Assembly (NCBI GenBank): GCA_900128585.1
Contig: LT642576.1
Location: 1-14,292, forward strand
Direction of reading: 5' to 3'
Length of the DNA: 14,292 nt
Source of the DNA: Stramenopiles sp. TOSAG23-3
Lineage: Eukaryota; Sar
Shown here: positions 6,867 through 14,292 of the stretch, piece by piece
Numbering within the stretch: position 1 is the first letter of the stretch
Layout of the letters: every line of letters begins with the position of its first letter
Translations under genes and position numbers: made by a program
Notes under the pieces: model-generated
Told to the model about the DNA's origin: nothing
What the model saw: the letters and a program-made list of their open reading frames with translations, nothing else
The model's database searches: none

Positions 6867-7886
6867 ATGGAACCCCGTAATAGTTATAGTTGGCTTTTCG
6901 TCGTGTTCTTTCTTGAACTGTGCGTCGTTTTCTGTGCATATGGTTATAAGGACCCGTCTCACACCCCGCTGAACGAATGGCCCATGATTCAAGCGCACGA
7001 TGCTGCGACGACTTACCTGGAGTCTGGTCTCATCAATCGTTGGGCGAAAACACAGCAGGACGGAGGTTTGGCAGGAATGTTAGAGTGTGGGGCACGGAGT
7101 TTCGATTGGAGACCTCACCTCTTAAAAAATGGAACCTTAGTAATGCACCATTCAGTTGATATCATTGACCATTCCATGTCCGATGCTATGGACGAAATAT
7201 TAGAATGGTCAGGCAAGCGTTCGCTGGACAAGAATGCCAACGATTTGGTAGTTTTGGGGATAAACGATTGTACCAGCGATGCAAAGGAGGACTGCCTGGA
7301 CGCAGTGTCTAAACTGTTGGCCGAGAAAAACATATCGTACGTTGGGAACTGTTCATTCGTGGCGTGGGCACATGAAACCGTGACAAGCGCAATCGAGCGG
7401 TATGCACTTCCCCCGAAGGGTCATGGTGCCCCCGTCATGGCAATAAATTCGTGCTGGAACATGGACTACACATGCCCAGAGTGTGCATGCACGGGCTTTG
7501 GGTCGAAGGGTGCTAGAAGCACGCAAGGGGGAGCGCCGGACCACATTGAGTACACTTGCTACACCGATTCCCCGACGAAAGCTTTCCCGTTGAACAGGAT
7601 GTTCGGCTACCTGCAAAAGACAATTGACAACGGCCCTCCAAGTTCAGGAATGTTCTACTCTTTGCAGGCACTCTGGGAAGAAACTGCAGACTCGGTCATT
7701 GTCGGCGGGCTGCACGGCAGTTCGCTGTTGGACGATGAAGTGAAATCGGGCTTTAACCACCTTTTGGTTGAACGGATGCAGAATGGCAAAATGAACGTTA
7801 CCAGTGCAAATTTTCTAGAAATCAACAACGTCTGTCATGGCGGTCAAGAATTAATCGATACCTTTCGAAAAATGGCACGCCTTTAA
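6867..7886 (+). CDS. PI-PLC X-domain-like phosphodiesterase, secreted or membrane-anchored
   Basis: 339 residues. Residues 8-25 are a hydrophobic signal peptide or anchor, after which the mature part starts near YKDPSHTPL. The active-site pattern of the PLC-like TIM-barrel phosphodiesterases is visible: the first histidine H44 in IQAHDAAT, the FDWRP motif (D80, R82) after a conserved ECGARS strand, and the second histidine in MHHS (H94/H95). These correspond to the general acid/base histidines and the inositol-phosphate-contacting Asp/Arg of bacterial PI-PLC. A separate Y domain, C2 and PH domains are absent, so this is the small bacterial-like or X-only type, not a eukaryotic signalling PLC. 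A cysteine-rich insert (C196, C203, C206, C208) and four NxS/T sites (N88, N155, N161, N310) fit an extracellular or lumenal enzyme. The substrate could be phosphatidylinositol or a GPI-type lipid; this is not decided by sequence. Confidence 0.88.
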   Translation: MEPRNSYSWLFVVFFLELCVVFCAYGYKDPSHTPLNEWPMIQAHDAATTYLESGLINRWAKTQQDGGLAGMLECGARSFDWRPHLLKNGTLVMHHSVDIIDHSMSDAMDEILEWSGKRSLDKNANDLVVLGINDCTSDAKEDCLDAVSKLLAEKNISYVGNCSFVAWAHETVTSAIERYALPPKGHGAPVMAINSCWNMDYTCPECACTGFGSKGARSTQGGAPDHIEYTCYTDSPTKAFPLNRMFGYLQKTIDNGPPSSGMFYSLQALWEETADSVIVGGLHGSSLLDDEVKSGFNHLLVERMQNGKMNVTSANFLEINNVCHGGQELIDTFRKMARL

Positions 7887-8425
7887 TGAATGAATTTATT
7901 AATGAATAGTCCGCCGTCCCTAAATTATTGTAAATGTTTTTCTTGTATTTTTGTGAACCCTAGGTGATTAAAAAGAGAAGTAGGATTCTTTACTACACAT
8001 ATTATACCGTATTAATACCTATATAATAATTATATTGTAGTTTAAAACATATTTCAAGTATATAAAAAATAATACATTATTAGTTATGTACTTAAAACAC
8101 TGTTTAAATAGTCTTTCTAATTTAAAAGGGAGAAGAAGTCAAAATAAAAGAAGGACACTTAACTTTTTTTAATTAGAAAAAGAGGGGGGCTTTTAAGTCC
8201 ATTTAAAATGAGGCTAAATTACATAGGAATAGAAAGGAATAATTGATAAAAAATATGAGAGAATATATGTTCACATTTCTATTGGATAATTAAAGGGTGT
8301 GTGTGTGTGTGTGGGGGGGGGGGGAAGAGAGAGAAAAGAATTGTTGCAGAGACGACAGAGAGACCATTTGTCTTCTTGTATATTTGTATTCGACGGTTCT
8401 TCTTTTTGTGTACCACAGATTAGCA
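7887..8425. other. AT-rich intergenic region with GT and G tracts
   Basis: It lies between two co-oriented plus-strand genes and so holds the PLC-like 3' UTR and the promoter of the His-rich gene. It has a (GT)n run at about 8298-8312 followed by about 12 consecutive G (8313-8324) and an AG-rich segment. No gene is supported. Homopolymer runs of this type are hard to sequence, so base counts here may be unreliable. Confidence 0.55.
8297..8335. repeat. (GT)n microsatellite joined to a poly-G run
   Basis: About eight GT units run into roughly 12 G and then GA repeats. It lies about 90 bases upstream of the ATG of the His-rich secreted protein, within the likely promoter or 5' leader. Confidence 0.85.
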
Positions 8426-9782
8426 ATGAAGCGTAGAGGATTACTGCTGGCCGCTGCTGCAACGGCATGCTTTAGTGGTGTTTCTGCAATTGATCCAGGG
8501 GAGGGCCATGTTGCTCCGCCAATGGGGGAAAACGCATTGCCATCGACTAGCTTTGTGCCCCATGTAGCAATGGATGGTGCAAGGTCAAATGGTAGGCCTC
8601 CCCGCGTCGGCCCACGGAAACAGCAAAATTTTGCACCCGACGGCGGGCGGGGCCGCAAAAGAGCCCCCCTCCGCCGCAGAAGAAGTGCCGGAGAAGCCAC
8701 ATACCCACACGCCCGAAGAAGACGCTAGCAAGCAGAACAAAGCCATGCTGAACAGCAAAGGGGAAGGGGCGGAAGAGAAGCCCCATGTCCATACCCCGGA
8801 AGAGGATGCAAAAGCCGAGAACAAACAAATGCTTCGAGGCGGTGGCGCGGAAGAGAAGCCTGCACTGCTCGAGCTGGAACCCCCAGTAAGCGACTCCGTC
8901 GCACACCCGATGCCCCACAACAATGGGCTTCCCCCCCACTCGTTTATTCCTGGGTCGGGGGCTCACTCGGGCCTTCCACATTGGCAATCTCACGAGCACC
9001 CGCACGCCCAAGGACACCTTGGTGTGCCGCATTTGCCCAGTGCGTCCCACGGGATTACCCACAACTTGAACAAGAAGAGTGGGCACGGGCATCATGGGGA
9101 AAAAGGTAAGGGTGAAAGTGCGGAGGAACAGGAGGAGGATGCAAAAGCCCCCGCCGAAGCTGGCGAAAGCGCCAATACGGAGAAGCAGGAAAGCGACGAG
9201 GCTGAAAAACCGTCGCCCGACAGTAAGGGGGAAGAATCCTTCATTGAGAAAAAGAGCCAAAACCCCGAAGCGGCAGAGGAGGCGGCGGGGCAGAATGAAC
9301 GGACAAAGTTGCCGCCACACTACCTTCGCGGCAATGGCATCACCGGCGAGACTGTGATTCCAGGGGCCACGAACTTGGAAGTTTCGACCCCCCCGCAAGG
9401 CATTCCACCCCCGAACTACATTTCCGGTGCCGGTATTGCTGGTAGTGTTCCCATTATTGGGCACCAGCAAAGCGGGATACCGCAAAAAGTCACATTTTTA
9501 GAGGAACAATCCAAGGACCCAGATGCCATGAAACCCGAGGATGGCGGGCTCACCAACCCACCGGAGGAGCAGTTTGAGCACCCCCCGAACGGCGGGCTCC
9601 CCGCATGGAGCGCCCACGAGCACCCGTACCAAAACGGGTTTGTCCCCGGCAAGCACAACTCGGACATTCATATGAACGCGCACTCTGTGTTCGTGCCTCT
9701 TTCCTCACACCCTCCTGCGGCGGAGCATGCACATTTGGCCGACAATTTACCCCACAACGGAATGATGCCGGGACGATTGTAA
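8426..9782 (+). CDS. Secreted His/Pro/Glu-rich repeat protein, reading frame interrupted by +1 shift
   Basis: ATG 8426 opens MKRRGLLLAAAATACFSGVS, a clear signal peptide ending at Ala 21. This frame runs through GENALPSTSFVP and SNG (residue 56), then meets a stop at 8726-8728. The frame one base ahead carries the rest, from GGC 8595 to TAA 9780-9782 (395 residues), and continues the same repeat style. The joined product would have about 451 residues and no cysteine after the signal peptide. It contains two near-identical units built on EKPHTHTPEEDA/EEKPHVHTPEEDA, several GLPxxSFxPG-like motifs, SHEHPHAQG and SAHEHPYQNG segments, and an acidic Lys/Glu-rich centre. The composition suggests an extended, probably metal- or mineral-interacting matrix or wall protein; this is inference and no family is recognised. 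The shift may be a sequencing error, a real mutation or programmed frameshifting. Confidence 0.72.
8588..8600 (+). other. +1 frameshift point in the His-rich gene
   Basis: The upstream frame reads AAT GGT AGG CCT; the downstream frame reads GGC CTC CCC GCG TCG GCC CAC. Skipping A8594 gives NGGLPASAH, which matches NGGLPAWSAH later in the same protein (about 9588-9617). The repeat therefore pins the lost frame to this base. The heptamer GGT-AGG-C resembles the yeast Ty1 +1 site CUU-AGG-C in its slow A-site AGG codon followed by C. Confidence 0.7.
8688..8849 (+). repeat. Two coding repeats of about 26-28 residues (KPHxHTPEEDA units)
   Basis: Unit 1 (8688-8771) contains EKPHTHTPEEDASKQNKAML and unit 2 (8772-8849) contains EEKPHVHTPEEDAKAENKQM. 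A third unit begins with AEEKP just after and then diverges. They lie in the shifted frame of the His-rich secreted protein and indicate internal duplication. Confidence 0.88.
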
Positions 9783-9942
9783 CTAAAGCGCCGGTGCCGT
9801 TAGATTTGTCACAACCCGTAGTTAGAGTGTTGGTAAATGCAAAATATATTTGTGCTCTAAGTCGTAAATATTAAATTGTTCTGTAAAAGAAAATTATTTT
9901 ATAAAGAAGCAGTGCTGAACGAGGCATGTTTAATTTAATAAT
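9783..9942. other. Short convergent 3' spacer
   Basis: 160 bases between the His-rich plus-strand gene and the minus-strand SAM-vWA-E2 gene. It is AT-rich near the right end; TTTATAAAGAAG at about 9898-9909 may belong to 3'-end signals of either gene. Nothing else is seen. Confidence 0.5.
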
Positions 9943-11595
9943 TTACAAACCCCACGTCTTCTCCCACCATTCCACGGGATGGGAAGCGTTTGCTTTTGTT
10001 GCAGAAGCTGCAGCATCAATGTATCGTGTGTCTACACCACCCGATTGGTTGAACATAATCGTCAGTTCTGCGATCCACTGGCGCTGCGCATTGTTCGTAT
10101 TTGGGCAGGCGAGAAGGTCCCGGATGGTCTCAAGGACACGGTAAAGGGAATTCGACGGAGACCAATTCTCGAGTATGTCAATGCACACAGATCCCGTATC
10201 GCTCACATTGCAATGGTACACTGGCGTTTCAAATTTGATACTCGGTTTCACCATGGGGTAGCTTTGCGACAGACGAATGCTCAAGACAAAAACGCCACCT
10301 TCAAATGGTGTGCCCTTCGGTCCTTCGATCAAAGCGTTCATCAAATGCAGGTTGTCCTGGTCCGGATAAATGTGAATTCCATCTCCTTTTGTATCACGCT
10401 TTGCAATGTTCGTCAGTTCCTTCATTACCCTTTTGCTAACTTTTGGTCCGAGTGATTTCGATGTCGCCCCGGCCAAGACAGCAGACGGAGTCATCACTTT
10501 CGCCGAGGCCTGTGGTTTTCTCACGATTGAAGATGCTTTTGTTGTAATTGATTGTGCCTGAATGCTGCCGAAACCTCCCGCGGGAGCCTCCCTCATCACG
10601 AACGGGGGCTTGTCGTTACCCCCACGCCTAGCCCGAAGACTCACTACGGCTTCGGACTCCATCAATTCGAAACCTTCAGCGAGTGTCTTTATCTGGAAAA
10701 CGTTGCCTTCGGTAGCCGAAACAATCTTCAATAAGTTGTTGTCGGGGCTGTCGCCCACAATTATTGCGTCCACAACTGCTCCAATTTTATTTGCCGCATT
10801 CAGCGCCTCCATAGGACGGACGCCCTGGTTATTTTGACCGTCAGTAAGGACGAGCACTCGAAGGTCTGTTTCTGGGGATTGTTGAAACGTTGGTTCAAGC
10901 AGCTGACACGCTTCAACAATAGCGCTGTAAATGGATGTGCCTCCTCGCTTCTCCATGTCATCAACAATCGCTTCAAAGCTATCCAGCGATGTAGTCAGGC
11001 CCAACATCGTTTCTATCTGATCGTCAAATTGAATCAAACCTAGCTCGTGTTTTCCTTTTCCCAAAGTTTCCGTACGGTCCCTGTACGCGTAAAAGACGTT
11101 TTTAACTGCTTCCATCCTTGATCGTCTCTCAACGATTTTGCTGAGCGCGTTGGCGTTTCCATCGTCATTCCAAGATTTCTGCTCGGAAAACTGTGCCCCC
11201 ATAGATCCCGAATGGTCAATGCATATCGCGACGCACTCCTGTACACCCAGCGCTTCCTTTTGTTCATCGGGGTTGCTGATGGTGGAAAATGAATGCCCCG
11301 CAGCGGGTGGGGGTGGCGGCGGGGAGCAAACGTCGAGGAGAGCCTGCAGCGCCTTTTTCTTCGGAATTAGCTTTAAATCAGAAACAGCCTCTTCTGCTAT
11401 TTCTTTGTCGACAAGTTTTAGGTCTTCCATAGAGGACGCGCCAAGTTTTTCTATTACCTTTAATGCGTCTTCTGTACCAACAAAGCCAGCAAGGTACTCT
11501 TGCGCGTCGGAGGTACGCGTCGGTCCTGGTGCTGAACCTGGAGTGCCCGATGGCGATATGACTTCCCAAGTGGCGTCGTTCGCTGATGCTGCCAT
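9943..11595 (-). CDS. SAM-like + von Willebrand A + ubiquitin-conjugating (E2) protein
   Basis: 550 residues, ATG at 11593-11595. Residues about 30-90 form a small helical SAM-like module (EYLAGFVG..DALKVIEKLG), followed by a six-proline linker (92-97). Residues about 119-315 are a vWA domain with a complete MIDAS: D127, S129 and S131 in DHSGSMG, T220 in GGTS, D252 in LTDG. Residues about 387-530 are an E2 fold: GPKGTPFEGGVF (425-436), YPMVKPSIKF, the active-site region YHCNVSDTGSVCIDIL with catalytic C471, and WSPS (478-481). The usual HPN triad is HCN (461-463), keeping the asparagine. The enzyme would conjugate ubiquitin or a ubiquitin-like protein, with the vWA domain binding a partner in a metal-dependent way. 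No signal peptide is present, so it is cytosolic or nuclear. The partner and specificity are unknown. Confidence 0.93.
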   Translation of the reverse strand: MAASANDATWEVISPSGTPGSAPGPTRTSDAQEYLAGFVGTEDALKVIEKLGASSMEDLKLVDKEIAEEAVSDLKLIPKKKALQALLDVCSPPPPPPAAGHSFSTISNPDEQKEALGVQECVAICIDHSGSMGAQFSEQKSWNDDGNANALSKIVERRSRMEAVKNVFYAYRDRTETLGKGKHELGLIQFDDQIETMLGLTTSLDSFEAIVDDMEKRGGTSIYSAIVEACQLLEPTFQQSPETDLRVLVLTDGQNNQGVRPMEALNAANKIGAVVDAIIVGDSPDNNLLKIVSATEGNVFQIKTLAEGFELMESEAVVSLRARRGGNDKPPFVMREAPAGGFGSIQAQSITTKASSIVRKPQASAKVMTPSAVLAGATSKSLGPKVSKRVMKELTNIAKRDTKGDGIHIYPDQDNLHLMNALIEGPKGTPFEGGVFVLSIRLSQSYPMVKPSIKFETPVYHCNVSDTGSVCIDILENWSPSNSLYRVLETIRDLLACPNTNNAQRQWIAELTIMFNQSGGVDTRYIDAAASATKANASHPVEWWEKTWGL

Positions 11596-12275
11596 TTTGT
11601 ACGCTGTAAAATCTCGTTTCTGAAAAGTTTTGGAACGTTGTATTCTTTGTTAAATATAAACGTTCTGAAAGTTTTTTTACTGTCGTATTTCTTTATTTTC
11701 GTTTGGTATTTTATTTCTTTTGCTCTTTCTTTTCTTCTTTGAATTTTTATTTCGTTTGTTTCTTTTCTCGTACTTATATAATATTTATTAATTATTTTAA
11801 TAATTGATGGGTGGGCTACGGGGTACTACGGGTGCCTACTAGTAGAACAACAAATAATAAATAAAAAAATTATTGTATCGTGGTGCGTGATCTCTCCTCA
11901 TGTGGTGGGTGTCCTCCTTCCTCCTACCTTGTTTTATCATTTTTTTTTCACCTTCTTCTTCTTCTTCTTTTCTTATTTTATTATCATTTTTTACTAATTA
12001 TTATTTAATAAATTAATAATAATACTTCAATGGTATTTATATAATAATAATTACGTTTTTTGAATGTGTCTATTCGGTACCGGTACTACCTGTATTAATA
12101 ATACCAGGTGTGCTTTAGTACGGTATTAATACCGGTACCGTACCGTACCTGTGGTACCGTATAATATTATTTCAGCTCCTCCTCCTTCCTCTCTGCTGTA
12201 TTGGTATTATATTAAGATGTAAAAAGAAGAAGTTTTTACTTTTACTTCTTTCGTTTTTTATTACTGTTCTTTCTG
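11596..12275. promoter_or_regulatory. Intergenic region: promoter of the E2 gene and 3' flank of the DUF229-like gene
   Basis: It is AT-rich. On the plus strand, the part next to the E2 gene (about 11640-11780) is pyrimidine-rich. A TTC microsatellite lies at 11950-11974, a GGTACC-type palindrome cluster at 12077-12158 and CT-rich sequence at about 12175-12200. No gene is supportable. Confidence 0.5.
12077..12158. repeat. Cluster of GGTACC-type palindromes
   Basis: It holds four adjacent inverted repeats: GTACCGGTAC (12077-12086, perfect); ACCTGTATTA/TAATACCAGGT (12088-12097 and 12099-12109, one-base bulge); CGGTATTAATACCG (12121-12134, a perfect 14-base palindrome); and CGGTACCG (12133-12140). 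A further GGTACC lies at 12153-12158. The 11-mer GGTACCGTACC (12134-12144) also occurs at 280-290. The cluster is about 120-200 bases past the stop of the minus-strand gene ending at 12276, the same relative position as the cluster near 240-290. Confidence 0.8.
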
Positions 12276-14292
12276 CTAAGCAGGATTACTACTCCTCGGT
12301 TTTGCATAGCGCTTCACGAACTCTTTAAACTTCCTGTCTCTCTTATTGTTCCCCAAATCACCCCCTAACTGATAGCAGAAGCACACTCTCTGCAGTATTG
12401 CATCCCCTGTGCGAACGCAACGACTGTGTTGCCCGTAGCTATTCGCTCTTGCGACGTTGTCCAAGTTAATATCGTTCGGGGCCCTCATCGTGGCGGTCCA
12501 ACGCGCCGCTTTCATCCATTTCGTCAACCCACTGCCACGAAGGCCCAGTTTAAACCTCGCCGTTTGTGTCCTATTTTTCAGAAAGGGGTAATTAAAAAAG
12601 GTGGCAGTTACGACGAAAAATTTCAAACCCTTTCTGCATGCATAGCCTTCGCTTACGGCACCTTTGTTCCCGTGGATGTAGTAATTGACCAGTTCTTCCA
12701 TTATTCCAGCCGCGCGCGATTTAATGACAGCACCGGACGAAGCATGGAAAGCTTTCAAAAATGGCGGAAAGGACAGCTTATCGGAGGGCTTCACCTCTTT
12801 TTCCATCCGCGTGCAATAGGTATCGGGCACACCATGGTCACGACAGGAATGGTGGCTGGCGTAAGATGCTTCAAACATGGAAAAGGGGGTGTCCTTGGTG
12901 ATGCTGTCCGTCATTCGTTTTCGGGCTTGCCGCGTGCTTTTCTGATATTGATTCCTCTTCGCGCTGCCCGACCTCGGTCTCATGTTTCTGATCGCGTTGT
13001 CTTCGTCGAACTCTGGGCCACCACAGAACCAATCGTATGACCGTTTGTTCGTTGTGCTGATGTAGAAACTGCAAGAATGGACGAGTAAACCCATCAGTTT
13101 ATGAATGTCTCTGTGGGATGTTAAAGCGCGCTTGGCGTTCTCAACAAACATTTGACTGGCCAATGGGTATTGCTGCTTGAAGCCCTCTGGGAGGTGCACG
13201 AAAGAAAACGGTTGAGACCACGAGCGATGTTTCATGCCATGGTCGCTTTGAACTACAACAAGGTACTTGTCAAGGGCCCCCAAAGCCTCTAAATACTCCA
13301 CCGTGTGTTTTAATTCATCAAAGAACACCTTGAATGGGTAGTTTGCGTCGTGAGTTAAACACGAAAGATAGAATAAAAATAAATCGCCGTTCGGGTAAAG
13401 CTGAACGAGATTTCTGACCCAGGCAAATGCATGGTTTGCACTAGACCCATTCAATCGTTTGTTGCAAAATTTGTAAAGGTCTACGCCGTCGCGTTCCAGA
13501 AGACTGTTCAGCGAAAAATCGACTATTGGTGTATGTGCGAAGCGCAGCCCTCTGCTTGTCCCATCGAACGTAAACGTCCCATAATGTTTGCCGCAGTCTT
13601 CGGCAAAGGCCGTGACGTACGGAGAAAACTCTGGCGGGCAGCCTCCCGGTCTGCTGCAAGCCCGCAGATTTTGACCCGCGAAGAATTTCGCCTTCGTTTC
13701 GCTCTTAAAATTATCAAAAATAAACGACAGACCATGGTTGTTTTCCCAAATGTCAGACATGAGGCGGCTATAAGACCACCCCGTGAGCAGGGGAAGAACA
13801 TTTGGGAGGCTGTTTGAACCCATGCGATTGAATTGTTCCATCGCAACAAACTGCTTGGACTCCATCCAGTCTTTCACTGAAATTCCTGGTGCTGCAAACT
13901 GCTTCAACATGTACGTTTCGGCAACGTTATCCGACAAGAGCAAAAGGACCCCTGGCCTGTGCATCGTATCAGGGTCAACGTTCCGAGTCACACGCAAAAA
14001 CTCGCCTAATCGAATTTGTTTCGGGAGACGTGAACTCCTTGAATGCCCCCACGACGCACGTAGATACTGCTCGTTCGTTAAGTTTGGGCGCACTTTACTG
14101 CACATACCAATTGCATCGTTTCTCACGAAGGTCGGCACGAAAGCAGGGGGAACGCTGGTTTTATTTTCGTGGCGGTTCGTCGCTCGATACCCGACAATCC
14201 TCTTTGGGCGCTTCTGGAAGTAAAAATTGATATTAATTGCCACGTGAAAGCCCACGCACAAAAGAATCAAGCCAATCAAGCCGAGGAACGAT
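12276..14292 (-). CDS. DUF229-like alkaline-phosphatase-superfamily protein, N-terminus beyond the window
   Basis: About 671 residues are visible. The frame is still open at the window edge and no ATG is present at its start, so the 5' end is missing. It begins with a membrane segment (LIGLILLCVGFHVAI) followed by a basic QKRPKR, as in a type II signal anchor. Counting from the L at 14277-14279, the DUF229/sulfatase-fold landmarks are: LLLLSDNV (113-119, first metal Asp), FNRMGSNSLPNVLPLLTG (150-167, with a Ser/Thr nucleophile region), SCLTHDANY (306-314), VVVQSDHGMKHR (341-352, second metal site) and LTSHRDIHKLMGLL (386-399). A cysteine-rich C-terminal part (about 470-640) follows. NxS/T sites and cysteines fit a Golgi or cell-surface location. 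The family hydrolyses phosphate or sulfate esters or transfers phospho groups; the substrate is unknown. Confidence 0.82.
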   Translation of the reverse strand, partial: SFLGLIGLILLCVGFHVAININFYFQKRPKRIVGYRATNRHENKTSVPPAFVPTFVRNDAIGMCSKVRPNLTNEQYLRASWGHSRSSRLPKQIRLGEFLRVTRNVDPDTMHRPGVLLLLSDNVAETYMLKQFAAPGISVKDWMESKQFVAMEQFNRMGSNSLPNVLPLLTGWSYSRLMSDIWENNHGLSFIFDNFKSETKAKFFAGQNLRACSRPGGCPPEFSPYVTAFAEDCGKHYGTFTFDGTSRGLRFAHTPIVDFSLNSLLERDGVDLYKFCNKRLNGSSANHAFAWVRNLVQLYPNGDLFLFYLSCLTHDANYPFKVFFDELKHTVEYLEALGALDKYLVVVQSDHGMKHRSWSQPFSFVHLPEGFKQQYPLASQMFVENAKRALTSHRDIHKLMGLLVHSCSFYISTTNKRSYDWFCGGPEFDEDNAIRNMRPRSGSAKRNQYQKSTRQARKRMTDSITKDTPFSMFEASYASHHSCRDHGVPDTYCTRMEKEVKPSDKLSFPPFLKAFHASSGAVIKSRAAGIMEELVNYYIHGNKGAVSEGYACRKGLKFFVVTATFFNYPFLKNRTQTARFKLGLRGSGLTKWMKAARWTATMRAPNDINLDNVARANSYGQHSRCVRTGDAILQRVCFCYQLGGDLGNNKRDRKFKEFVKRYAKPRSSNPA

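Noticed and set aside
6611-6880. Plus-strand open frame of 89 codons before the PLC-like gene
   Set aside because: It begins in a T-rich tract that encodes Phe/Ile/Leu runs, overlaps the PLC-like start in another frame and has no protein-like signature.
8547-9485. Long antisense open frame (312 codons) opposite the His-rich gene
   Set aside because: It is a shadow of GC-biased codons in the repeat gene. The translation has no domain, and the plus frame has a signal peptide and clear protein repeats.
14277-14279. TTG at the right edge as the start of the DUF229-like gene
   Set aside because: The frame continues open to the window end with further hydrophobic codons, so the gene is truncated by the window and does not start there.
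1-14292. tRNA, rRNA or transposase genes, and a giant-virus origin
   Set aside because: No cloverleaf-like or rRNA segments and no transposase or integrase motifs were seen. The gene set contains no viral hallmark genes and has long repeat-rich spacers typical of a nuclear genome.

Overview
The window looks like a piece of nuclear chromosome from a unicellular eukaryote. Genes are long, apparently intronless reading frames of balanced base composition. They are separated by very AT-rich spacers full of microsatellites, homopurine or homopyrimidine runs and short GGTACC-type palindromes. There are no operons or Shine-Dalgarno sites, and the domain content (J-domain plus ligand-gated-channel fusion, SAM-vWA-E2, PI-PLC-like protein, DUF229-type phosphatase/sulfatase-fold enzyme, several signal peptides) is eukaryotic. 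The style fits an intron-poor alga or other protist, possibly a stramenopile such as a diatom relative. That placement is a guess without a database search.

Layout from left to right: (1) 451-1893 minus, a J-domain fused to a complete pentameric ligand-gated ion channel (pLGIC) subunit; (2) 2749-3669 plus, an aldo-keto reductase with an N-terminal signal peptide; (3) 4559-4912 plus, a small doubtful charged or coiled-coil ORF; (4) 5171-6121 minus, an Era-type GTPase with a KH domain; (5) 6867-7886 plus, a secreted or membrane-anchored PI-PLC X-like phosphodiesterase; (6) 8426-9782 plus, a secreted His/Pro/Glu-rich repeat protein whose reading frame is interrupted by a +1 shift at about 8594; (7) 9943-11595 minus, a SAM-like + vWA + ubiquitin-conjugating enzyme; (8) 12276 to the window end, minus, a DUF229-like alkaline-phosphatase-superfamily protein whose N-terminus lies outside the window.

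Gene pairs 1/2 and 4/5 are divergent and share AT-rich promoter regions (1894-2748 and 6122-6866). Pairs 3/4 and 6/7 are convergent. There is no sign that the genes form one pathway; this looks like ordinary gene-dense protist DNA. Four of the eight products (AKR, PLC-like, His-rich, DUF229) carry secretory or membrane N-termini, and the J-pLGIC is a membrane protein.

The most unusual item is the J-pLGIC fusion. It has an HPD-bearing J-domain, a leaderless N-terminus confirmed by an upstream in-frame stop, the Pro-loop without its cysteines, a canonical M2 with 9' Leu and acidic rings, and a strongly basic stretch after M4. The next most interesting are the +1 frameshift at GGT-AGG-C in the His-rich gene and the two similar GGTACC palindrome clusters downstream of two minus-strand genes.
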